Assembly: GCF_001465595.2 (NCBI RefSeq)
Contig: NZ_CP013481.2
Location: 2,728,001 to 2,792,000 of the forward strand
Length of the DNA: 64,000 nucleotides
Direction of reading: 5' to 3'
Origin: Pandoraea apista
GTDB lineage: Bacteria; Pseudomonadota; Gammaproteobacteria; Burkholderiales; Burkholderiaceae
The notes beneath the pieces are model-generated. The model had not been told where the DNA came from. It searched no databases and was given only the letters and a program-made list of their open reading frames with translations. Below, piece by piece: positions 16,053-24,010 of this stretch. The position numbers were made by a program, and so were the translations under genes. Each line of letters opens with the position of its first letter. The stretch's first letter is position 1.

Positions 16053-17540
16053 ATGCGACGAAGCGATGTCGTGGAAATGGCGCGTGTGCACCCGGTTGAT
16101 CTCAATTTCCGCGAACACCACGTGACTGCCGCTACGCCCAACGACGCCGAACCGGCACGCAATGCCCAGTCGCCGGCACGCGTGCGCAGCTCGCAGCCGC
16201 TCGGTAATCTCGGGCGGTGGGGGAGATGGATTGCCCCCGCTATCGCACGTCCCTTTGCCATGCTTGAAGTGCTGGGCGGCACCGCACTCTTGGTGCTCGT
16301 CGCCTGGCGGTTCCGGCCGGACGATCCGCTGCTTCTTTCCGCACAATTTCCGTGGTTATGGCTGGCGGCCCTCATTGCCGCATTGCGCTACGGCTCACTG
16401 GCGGGCACGGCAAGCGGTCTGGTGCTCGTGGCCGCCTGGTATGCCCTATGCGCACCGATGGGCGGGCCGTTCCCCATGACGCACTTCGCCGGCGGAATGA
16501 CAGCGGTTCTCATTGCCGGGCATTTCTGCGATATCTGGTCTCACCGCGCGAATCGGGCGCAGGGCATCAACGCCTACTTCAGCGACCGGCTCGTCGCAAT
16601 CACGCACAACCACTACCTGCTGCGGGTCTCTCACGAACGGCTCGAACGCGATTTGTTGGCGCGGCCCGTGACATTGCGCGACGCTTTGACGCGCCTTCGC
16701 GATCTCACTGTACGGCGGGCAGGAGACGTTCATGGGCACGCGGGCGGGTTGCCGAATGCGCAACCGATGCTCGAGTTCGCTTCGCTGACGTGCCAGATCG
16801 AAGTTGCGTCGTTATTCCCGGTGCGCGCGGGCCGGCTCGTCACCACGCCCATCGCGCGGGTCGGTGAGGGCTTCGAGCCCGACGTCGACGACGCGCTGGT
16901 CCGGCATTGTCTGCAGGAGGGCACGCTTGCCCACGTGCGTGCCGAGGATCCGGCCAGCGATACGAGCCCCTATCTCGCCTGCGCACCGTTGCTCGACAAC
17001 GACGGCACGCTGGTCAGCGTGTTGATTGTGCGTCGCATGCCGTTTCTCGCACTCAATCACGACAATCTGCAACTGCTGCTGGTATTGCTTGCCTACTACG
17101 CCGATGGGGTGGCCCATCAGCCTCTGGTGGCCAGTGTGCGCGAATCGGTGCCGCAAGCGCCATACGACTTTGCGCTCGAGCTGGGGCGTCTGGCGCGGCT
17201 CAAGCGGGCGAGCGGCATCGAGTCTTCACTCGTCGCGCTGGCGTTCCCGCGCGGCGCGCGAGGCGACTCGCTGTTCGAGCAGACGGTGCGCCAGCGCCGG
17301 GCACTCGACGCGCTTTGGACCATCGGCACCCCACGTCGCCAGATCGCTATTGCCTTGATGCCGATCACGGACGAGCACGGGATCGACGGCTATCTGCTGC
17401 GCGTCGAGACCCTTTTGCGTCAACAGTACGATGTCGATTTCCAGAGCGGTCACATCGCGGTACATACCGCGCATGTGGACGCCGATGCGCCCGGCGACGG
17501 CCTGCGCAAACTGATGGAGCGGTGTGTCGATCATGCCTGA
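16053..17540 (+). CDS. pelD: PelD, c-di-GMP receptor of Pel polysaccharide synthesis
   Basis: A 495-residue inner-membrane protein matching PelD. After a variable leader, about four helices (residues 68-175) precede a coiled segment, a GAF domain (about 225-345) and a degenerate GGDEF domain. The latter keeps an RxxD c-di-GMP-binding motif (RALD, in RQRRALDALW) but has no catalytic GGDEF. In Pseudomonas, c-di-GMP binding here switches on Pel polymerisation and export. The start is uncertain: ATGs at 16053 and 16077 both lack a clear ribosome-binding site. It is the first gene of a tight pelDEFG run, and its stop overlaps pelE. Confidence 0.9.
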   Translation: MRRSDVVEMARVHPVDLNFREHHVTAATPNDAEPARNAQSPARVRSSQPLGNLGRWGRWIAPAIARPFAMLEVLGGTALLVLVAWRFRPDDPLLLSAQFPWLWLAALIAALRYGSLAGTASGLVLVAAWYALCAPMGGPFPMTHFAGGMTAVLIAGHFCDIWSHRANRAQGINAYFSDRLVAITHNHYLLRVSHERLERDLLARPVTLRDALTRLRDLTVRRAGDVHGHAGGLPNAQPMLEFASLTCQIEVASLFPVRAGRLVTTPIARVGEGFEPDVDDALVRHCLQEGTLAHVRAEDPASDTSPYLACAPLLDNDGTLVSVLIVRRMPFLALNHDNLQLLLVLLAYYADGVAHQPLVASVRESVPQAPYDFALELGRLARLKRASGIESSLVALAFPRGARGDSLFEQTVRQRRALDALWTIGTPRRQIAIALMPITDEHGIDGYLLRVETLLRQQYDVDFQSGHIAVHTAHVDADAPGDGLRKLMERCVDHA

Positions 17541-18678
17541 GCGCACATCGCAAGGCGAGCGTGTGACAACTGGCCGGCGGCGGCGCCAGCGCAGTGTCGC
17601 GAGCGGCCTGCGTCTGCTGCAATGGGCATTCACGCTGAGTTTGGCCGTCATGGCCGTGGTCATGCAGGCACAGGCGCTGCGCCTTGTGATCCAGAGCGAG
17701 GTCTGGCAGGCGCCCCCGGGGGACATCGATGCGCCATTGGCGCCGATGTTGGGGCCGATGTCGGCGGCGCTGGTCTGGCAGGCCGCGGCAGCGCTGCTGG
17801 CGGGCGGTTTCATGGTTCGCGTGTTGCCACCCAGCTACGGTGCCCGTCACAGCGCGTTCTGGCACATCGCGCTCATTACCTTCTTCCTGCCTGGCGCGGG
17901 CTTGACCGTTGTGCTGGGCGTGCTTCTGATCGGGTACCTGTTTCCGCCGCCGCGCGAGGCAATGGCGTCCGGACGCGTCACGCCCCCCGGCTTCATCTCG
18001 CACCTTGTGGCGCGGGTTCGGCACGGTGCCGGCATGCGGCTACGGGCGCGGCTGCGCAATCTGCGCGGCGAGCGCGACGACCGCGTGGCGGCTTTGATCT
18101 CGGTGCAAGCACTGCCGTCGAGGGTCACGAGTGAAATCGCGCGCGACCTGCTGGCCGATCCCGTGGAGGAAGTGCGTCTGCTGGCGTACGGCATTCTCGA
18201 CGGCATGGAGAAGCGCATCATGCAGCAGATCTACGCAATGCGCGACCGTCACGCGGCAGCGCAGGACGAAGACGAGCGTGCCCACGCGAGCCGTTGTCTT
18301 GCGCAACTGTACTGGGAACTGATTTATCAGAATCTGGTGCGTGGCGAAGTGCTGCGTTTCACGCTGGAGCGGGTAGAGCAGTTCGCACGCGATACGCTCG
18401 AGCAGCACGAGGACGATGCCTCGATGTGGTATCTCCTTGGCCGTTGTGCGCTGCTGCGCGAGACGCCCGACGTGGCGGAGATGTATCTGCGTCACGCCCA
18501 GTTCCACAGTTTTCCGACGGAGCGCCTGTTGCCCTGGCTGGCAGAGGCCGCGTTCCAGAAGCGCCGTTACGATCGTGTGTCGCAACTGCTCGGCGGGATG
18601 GGCGCAAACGCGACGGGCGCCAAAGGGCCGATGGCTTCGCCAGCGGTGCAGCCCGTCGTACGATTCTGGACCCGGTAG
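17533..18678 (+). CDS. pelE: PelE, inner-membrane TPR protein of the Pel system
   Basis: A 381-residue protein with two N-terminal hydrophobic helices (around residues 28-50 and 75-135) and a cytoplasmic region of helical TPR-like repeats. The repeats are visible as LAQLYWELIYQNLVRGEVL and the later ALLRETPDVAEMYLRHAQ. This layout, together with its place between pelD and pelF, fits PelE, which scaffolds PelD, PelF and PelG at the inner membrane. The ATG at 17533 overlaps pelD by eight bases, implying translational coupling. Confidence 0.88.
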   Translation: MPERTSQGERVTTGRRRRQRSVASGLRLLQWAFTLSLAVMAVVMQAQALRLVIQSEVWQAPPGDIDAPLAPMLGPMSAALVWQAAAALLAGGFMVRVLPPSYGARHSAFWHIALITFFLPGAGLTVVLGVLLIGYLFPPPREAMASGRVTPPGFISHLVARVRHGAGMRLRARLRNLRGERDDRVAALISVQALPSRVTSEIARDLLADPVEEVRLLAYGILDGMEKRIMQQIYAMRDRHAAAQDEDERAHASRCLAQLYWELIYQNLVRGEVLRFTLERVEQFARDTLEQHEDDASMWYLLGRCALLRETPDVAEMYLRHAQFHSFPTERLLPWLAEAAFQKRRYDRVSQLLGGMGANATGAKGPMASPAVQPVVRFWTR

Positions 18679-18683
18679 CGCCC

Positions 18684-20339
18684 ATGGCCACGCGCCCGCA
18701 CGACGACCTTACGAATTCGCCACCGTCGGCCGAGATCGGGGAGGCCGCGTCGCCTGTCGACATGGCCGACGTCGCGCTCCTTCTTGAGGGCACCTTCCCC
18801 TACGTGCTGGGCGGTGTGTCGTCATGGGTCGATCTTCTGATTCGCGCCTTTCCCGACCTGACCTTCGCGGTGGTGTTCATCGGCAGCCGCCGCAGCGACT
18901 ATGGCGCGCCGGTCTATCCAATGCCCGCGAACGTTGTTCACTTCGAGGCGCATTTCCTGTACGAGATGGCCGACGCGCCCACCAACGCAGCCGACAGCCC
19001 GGCGCGAACGCGGCAGGGCTCGGGCGACCCGGAGGCCTTCGCGCAGATTGCCCGTATGCACGACTTGTTCCGTCAGCGGCATGAGGCACGCGAGCGGGCG
19101 GGCGACGACATGAGCGTCGACGATCTCCACGCCATGCTGTCGAAGATTCTGCCGATGCTGCGCGACGGCCATGCGCTGGCGCAGCCGGAATTTCTTCATA
19201 GCGAGCGTGCCTGGGATTTCATCACGCAGCGTTATGAGCGCTTTTGCCACGACCCGTCGTTTACCGATTATTTCTGGACCATACGTGCGATGCACAAGCC
19301 GATCTGGCAACTGGCGAGCATCGCCAGCGCCTTGCCGCCGGCCCGCATGTATCACACCGTGTCGACAGGGTACGCAGGGCTGCTGGGGGCGATGCTGCGC
19401 ATGAGTACGGGGCGGCCGCTGCTCGTGACCGAGCATGGCAGCTACACGAAGGAGCGCAAGCTCGATCTGCTGCAAAGCGAATGGCTGCGTGACAATCGCG
19501 GTCCGTTCGAGCGCGATATCTCGCGCGTCGGCTATTTTCAGAACCTGTGGATGCGCTTTTTCGAAGCTATCGGCAGGATCTGTTACGACACCGCAAACGA
19601 AATCGTCTCGCTGTATGAGGGCAACCGCCAGCGTCAGGTGAGCGACGGCGCGCCGGCCCATAAGACGCGCAGCATTGCCAATGGCGTGGACATCGAGCGC
19701 TTTGCCGCGTTGCGTGTCGCCCGGCGCGAGACCGACGCACAGACTGAGCGTCCCGACATTGCGCCGGTCGTGGCGCTGGTGGGGCGGGTGGTCCCCGTCA
19801 AGGACATCAAGACATTTCTGCGCGCCGTGTTCATCGCCTACCGCGCGCGGCCTGACTTGCAAGGCTGGATCGTCGGGCCCGATACCGAGGACACGGCGTA
19901 TGCACAGGAGTGCCGCGACCTCGCCGCGAGTCTCGGTATGGAGTATCAGGTGCAGTTCACAGGCTATCGCGCGATCGAGTCGGTGCTGCCGCAAATCGGC
20001 GTGCTGGCGTTGTCGTCTGTATCCGAAGCCCTGCCGCTGGTCATGCTGGAAGCGGCGGCGGCCGGCGTGCCGGTCGTGGCCACGGACGTCGGTGCCTGCC
20101 GTCAGTTGATCGTCGGCAAAGACGACGAGGATCGGGCACTGGGCTGTTCGGGGCGCGTTGTGCCGATGGCCGACCCCGAGGCGCTGGCGGCAGCCATCGT
20201 CGACGTGCTCGAACCCGGCGCCTGGCATGCCGCGAGCCGCGCCGGTATTGCTCGTGTGGAGCGTTACTACCGGCTCGACACCATGCGCGATGCGTATCGC
20301 ACGCTATACCGGCGATGGATCGACGGAGGGAATGACTGA
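18684..20339 (+). CDS. pelF: PelF, GT4 glycosyltransferase
   Basis: A 551-residue cytosolic glycosyltransferase of the GT-B fold, the Pel polymerase that uses UDP-GalNAc/UDP-GlcNAc-type donors. The N-terminal PelF hallmark is ALLLEGTFPYVLGGVSSW, followed by the acceptor domain. The C-terminal donor domain opens at VALVGRVVPVKDIKTF and contains the GT4 EX7E motif (EALPLVMLE) near residue 450. The start at ATG 18684 is five bases after the pelE stop; an open frame upstream overlaps pelE and is not used. The stop shares a base with the pelG start. Confidence 0.93.
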   Translation: MATRPHDDLTNSPPSAEIGEAASPVDMADVALLLEGTFPYVLGGVSSWVDLLIRAFPDLTFAVVFIGSRRSDYGAPVYPMPANVVHFEAHFLYEMADAPTNAADSPARTRQGSGDPEAFAQIARMHDLFRQRHEARERAGDDMSVDDLHAMLSKILPMLRDGHALAQPEFLHSERAWDFITQRYERFCHDPSFTDYFWTIRAMHKPIWQLASIASALPPARMYHTVSTGYAGLLGAMLRMSTGRPLLVTEHGSYTKERKLDLLQSEWLRDNRGPFERDISRVGYFQNLWMRFFEAIGRICYDTANEIVSLYEGNRQRQVSDGAPAHKTRSIANGVDIERFAALRVARRETDAQTERPDIAPVVALVGRVVPVKDIKTFLRAVFIAYRARPDLQGWIVGPDTEDTAYAQECRDLAASLGMEYQVQFTGYRAIESVLPQIGVLALSSVSEALPLVMLEAAAAGVPVVATDVGACRQLIVGKDDEDRALGCSGRVVPMADPEALAAAIVDVLEPGAWHAASRAGIARVERYYRLDTMRDAYRTLYRRWIDGGND

Positions 20340-21715
20340 TGGCCGGTATCGGCTTCGAATTACGGCGTTTGCTGCGCAGCGATACCCTTTCAGGCACTTT
20401 GGCGGCATACAGCTATGCGGGAATTATCAGTGCCGGCCCGCTGGTGCTGTCGATGGTCGGCGTGGTGCTGGTCGGGTTAATGAGTCTGGCGAACGTGCAA
20501 CCCCACGACGTGCTGACGCAATTTCAGGTTTCGGTGACATATCTGATTGCCTCAAGCGTCATCGCCACGGGCCTCATCCAGTTGGCGTTCACCCGCTATC
20601 TGAGCGACCGGCTATTTGCCGGCGAGCCGCACACCGTGATGCCGTCGTTCAATGCAGTGACGCTGGTCACGACCGTCGTGCTCGGGGCAATAGGGCTCGC
20701 GCTGTCGGAGACGCTTTTCTCGACCCTGCCGCTCACGTATCGCTGGCTGATGTGGATCGGTTTCGTGTTGCTCGGCAATCTATGGATCGTGGTGTTGTTT
20801 CTGACGAGCGTGAAGCAGTACCGCGCGATTCTCGGTGTGTTCTGCGCCGGTTACAGCCTGAGTGTGGTCAGTGCCGTGCTGTTGGGGCGCTTCGGACTCG
20901 CGGGGCTGCTGGGTGGGTTCGTCATCGGCCATACCTGCCTGTTGCTGGGGCTCACGGCCATTGTCGTGCGTAATTATCGTACGACTACCTGGCTGTCGTG
21001 GTCGGTGTTCGTGCCGCGCAATCTGCGGCTTTCGCTGGTCGGCGTCGGAGTGTGCTTCGGGTTGGGCGTGTGGATCGACAAGCTGATCTTCTGGGCGTCG
21101 CCCGTGACTGGCATGGCGATTATCGGGCCGCTGCGCGCCGCGCCCATCTACGATCTGCCGGTGTTCCTGTCGTACCTTTGCGTCATTCCGGGCATGGCGG
21201 TGTTTTTGCTGCGCATCGAGACGGATTTCGCCGAGGCCTACGCCGGTTTTTTCGACGCCGTACGGCACGGCGGTACGCTGCGGCAGATTTCGGCGTCGCG
21301 GGTGTTGATGGTGCGTGCGGTGCGCACGGGGCTTTACGAAATCCTCAAGGTGCAGGCCATCGTGACGCTTCTCGTGTTCGCGTTCGGCGACGACATGCTG
21401 CGGCTCGTCGGTATGCCCGAGGCGTGGCAGGCGTTGCTGCGTATCGACGTCGTCTCCGCTGGCCTGCAAGTGCTGCTGCTCGGGGTGCTCAACGTGCTGT
21501 TCTATCTTGACCGGCGCCGCGACGTGCTGATGCTCACCTCGTTGCTGGTGGTGCTCAACGCCGCCTTCACCTGGGGCAGTCTGCAATACGGGCCCGCACT
21601 GTATGGCTATGGGTTCGCGCTCGCGTTGCTGTGTGTGCTGCTGCTCGGCGCTCACCGGCTGGCCCGCCGGCTGTCGGCGCTCGAATACGATACCTATATG
21701 GGGCAGCGGGCATAA
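20339..21715 (+). CDS. pelG: PelG, Wzx-like inner-membrane transporter
   Basis: A 458-residue polytopic protein with about twelve hydrophobic helices. It begins MAGIGFELRRLLRSDTLSGT, the conserved PelG opening, followed by AAYSYAGIISAGPLVLSM. PelG belongs to the MOP flippase superfamily and is thought to carry the growing Pel chain across the inner membrane together with PelD, PelE and PelF. Start and pelF stop overlap (TGATG), so translation is probably coupled. Confidence 0.93.
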   Translation: MAGIGFELRRLLRSDTLSGTLAAYSYAGIISAGPLVLSMVGVVLVGLMSLANVQPHDVLTQFQVSVTYLIASSVIATGLIQLAFTRYLSDRLFAGEPHTVMPSFNAVTLVTTVVLGAIGLALSETLFSTLPLTYRWLMWIGFVLLGNLWIVVLFLTSVKQYRAILGVFCAGYSLSVVSAVLLGRFGLAGLLGGFVIGHTCLLLGLTAIVVRNYRTTTWLSWSVFVPRNLRLSLVGVGVCFGLGVWIDKLIFWASPVTGMAIIGPLRAAPIYDLPVFLSYLCVIPGMAVFLLRIETDFAEAYAGFFDAVRHGGTLRQISASRVLMVRAVRTGLYEILKVQAIVTLLVFAFGDDMLRLVGMPEAWQALLRIDVVSAGLQVLLLGVLNVLFYLDRRRDVLMLTSLLVVLNAAFTWGSLQYGPALYGYGFALALLCVLLLGAHRLARRLSALEYDTYMGQRA

Positions 21716-21875
21716 GCCGGGCGACAGCCGGGAAGATGCGCCAGGCGAGTCGTTCTGCACGCCATTGGCACGTGGGCGGCGGCTGGAGTAATATCGCGGG
21801 TCTCGCCCGAGGCCGTGTTGCGGCTCGACCGGTGCGATATCGAGGGCGCCACACGGGCGTCGCTAAGGCATTTTC

Positions 21876-22937
21876 ATGAACACTCTGGGCACTATTCTCG
21901 TCACCGGCGGGGCCGGCTATATCGGCTCACATACGTGTGTCGAGCTGCTGGCGAGCGGGTATGACGTCGTTATCGTCGATAACCTCTGCAACAGTCATCC
22001 CGAGGCGGTGGCACGCATTGAACGTATTGCCGGCCGTGCGCCCGTATTCGTCGAAGGCGATGTCTGTTCTCCGGCGGTCATAGACGACGTATTCAGCCGC
22101 TATCGGATCGACGGCGTGATCCACTTTGCCGCGTTGAAGTCCATCGGCGAATCGCTCGAAAAACCGTCGCGCTATTACCGAAACAATCTCGATAGTCTGC
22201 TGACGCTGATTGAAGCGATGGATCGTCACGATGTGCGGCATCTGGTGTTCAGTTCGTCCGCTGCCGTGTACGGATATCAGACATCGGTGCCGATCGACGA
22301 GACGGCGTCGCTTTCGACGGCCAATCCGTATGGTCATACGAAGTTGATGGCCGAGCAGATCCTCGCCGATACCGCCAAGTCCGACACGCGCTGGCGTATC
22401 GGGGTGTTGCGATACTTCAATCCGGTGGGCGCGCATGAATCCGGGCTGATCGGCGAAGACCCGGGCGGGGTGCCGAATAACCTGATGCCGTTCGTTGCAC
22501 AGGTCGCCGTGGGCAAGCTGCCCCAGCTCATGGTCTACGGCGGCGACTGGCCGACGCCCGATGGCACGGGGGTGCGCGATTACATCCATGTGGTGGATCT
22601 GGCACGTGGTCATTTGGCGGCGCTGGCGGGCCTGCATAAGCTGAACGCAGGCTTCACCGTCAATCTGGGGACTGGGCGAGGGCACAGCGTTCTTGAAGTC
22701 GTGCAGGCATTCGAAGCCGCCAGCGGCCGCAAAGTGCCGTACGCGATCGTCGATCGCCGCGCGGGCGACGTAGGGGCCTCGTATGCCAATGCGTCGCGCG
22801 CGCACGCCTTGCTGGGCTGGCGCGCCGAATTCGATCTGGCCCGTATGTGCGCCGATCACTGGCGTTGGCAGCATCAAAACCCTGATGGATATCAAATGTC
22901 GCCCGGAAACCCCGGCGGCCCTTCAGCGGACAAATGA
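21876..22937 (+). CDS. galE: UDP-glucose/UDP-GlcNAc 4-epimerase
   Basis: A 353-residue short-chain dehydrogenase-type epimerase. The NAD motif GGAGYIGSH lies near residues 11-19, the catalytic SSSAAVYG follows, and the YxxxK pair sits in NPYGHTK near residue 151. Downstream are the GalE signatures RYFNPVGAHESG and DGTGVRDYIHV. It interconverts UDP-glucose and UDP-galactose, or their N-acetyl forms. Lying 160 bases after pelG on the same strand, it could supply UDP-GalNAc for Pel, the role of PelX-type epimerases elsewhere; this is inference from position. Confidence 0.92.
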   Translation: MNTLGTILVTGGAGYIGSHTCVELLASGYDVVIVDNLCNSHPEAVARIERIAGRAPVFVEGDVCSPAVIDDVFSRYRIDGVIHFAALKSIGESLEKPSRYYRNNLDSLLTLIEAMDRHDVRHLVFSSSAAVYGYQTSVPIDETASLSTANPYGHTKLMAEQILADTAKSDTRWRIGVLRYFNPVGAHESGLIGEDPGGVPNNLMPFVAQVAVGKLPQLMVYGGDWPTPDGTGVRDYIHVVDLARGHLAALAGLHKLNAGFTVNLGTGRGHSVLEVVQAFEAASGRKVPYAIVDRRAGDVGASYANASRAHALLGWRAEFDLARMCADHWRWQHQNPDGYQMSPGNPGGPSADK

Positions 22938-23120
22938 AAGCAATTCCCAATTGGGGTAAAATGATCGGGTTTTCCCGCCCAAAACTGAAAGTGCGTATAC
23001 CTGATGCGCCTGGAGTCCGGGCATCGGGCCATTAAGGATGGCTCGCGCAAGCCTTCAGGCGTCCGGGCCATGCGCCCTGCCGAGGTGTCGCGCCGCCCCT
23101 TCGTCTAACGTCAAGCCACT

Positions 23121-23891
23121 ATGAGTACTCAGAATCAACAGACCGTGCTGGAAGTCCATCACTGGACTGATACGTTGTTCAGCTTCAAGACCACTCGCGA
23201 CGCGTCGTTCCGTTACGTCAATGGCCAGTTCACGATGATCGGGCTGGAAGTGGAAGGCAAACCGCTGCTGCGTGCGTACAGCATGGCAAGCGCGAATTAC
23301 GAGGAAGAGCTGGAGTTCCTGAGTATCAAGGTGCAGGACGGTCCGCTGACCTCGCGTCTGCAGCATTTGAAGCCGGGCGACAAGGTTATCGTTGGCCGCA
23401 AGCCGACCGGCACGCTCATCAACGACAACCTGCTGCCGGGCAAGAACCTTTACCTGCTGTCGACGGGCACGGGACTCGCGCCGTTCATGAGCATCATCCG
23501 CGACCCGGAAGTCTACGATCGCTACGAGCACATCATTCTGGTGCACGGCTGCCGTTTCGCCAGCGAGCTGGCGTACCGCGACCTGATTACACAGCATCTG
23601 CCGGAACACGAGTATCTGGGCGAGTACATTCGTGACAAGCTGATTTACTACCCGACGGTCACGCGCGAAGAGTTCGAAAATCAGGGCCGTATCACGGAAC
23701 TGGTGGAGTCGGGCAAGATGTTCACCGATATCGGCCTGCCGGAATTCAGCCCGGAGAACGATCGCATCATGCTGTGCGGTAGCCCCGCCATGCTCAAGGA
23801 CACCCGCGAACTGCTGGAAAAGCGTGGCTTCGTGGAAGGTCACAACCACGCCCCGGGGCATTACCTCGTCGAGCGCGCGTTCGTGGGGTAA
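23121..23891 (+). CDS. fpr: ferredoxin--NADP(+) reductase
   Basis: A 256-residue bacterial-type FNR. The FAD-binding barrel has RAYSMASANYEEELEF and GPLTSRL, and the NADP domain has STGTGLAPFMSI, VHGCR and the MLCGSPAML segment. It ends in FVG, the short C-terminal form of proteobacterial Fpr without the plant-type tyrosine. It exchanges electrons between NADPH and ferredoxin or flavodoxin, often in oxidative stress and Fe-S repair. It is monocistronic, with its own upstream gap of 183 bases and a terminator downstream. Confidence 0.95.
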   Translation: MSTQNQQTVLEVHHWTDTLFSFKTTRDASFRYVNGQFTMIGLEVEGKPLLRAYSMASANYEEELEFLSIKVQDGPLTSRLQHLKPGDKVIVGRKPTGTLINDNLLPGKNLYLLSTGTGLAPFMSIIRDPEVYDRYEHIILVHGCRFASELAYRDLITQHLPEHEYLGEYIRDKLIYYPTVTREEFENQGRITELVESGKMFTDIGLPEFSPENDRIMLCGSPAMLKDTRELLEKRGFVEGHNHAPGHYLVERAFVG

Positions 23892-23956
23892 GACGGTGAT
23901 CGTTGCCGTCTTGTCGTCGTCCAATACGCCACGAACGACGCGAACGAAGCAAACGT

Positions 23957-23988
23957 AAAAAAGGCCGCTCAATCGAGCGGCCTTTTTT
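23957..23988. terminator. bidirectional terminator between fpr and the TonB receptor
   Basis: Perfect 14-base arms (AAAAAAGGCCGCTC and GAGCGGCCTTTTTT) around an AATC loop give T tracts on both strands, serving the convergent fpr and siderophore-receptor genes. Confidence 0.93.
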
Positions 23989-24010
23989 CATGGTGACGTG
24001 ACCGTGCCGG

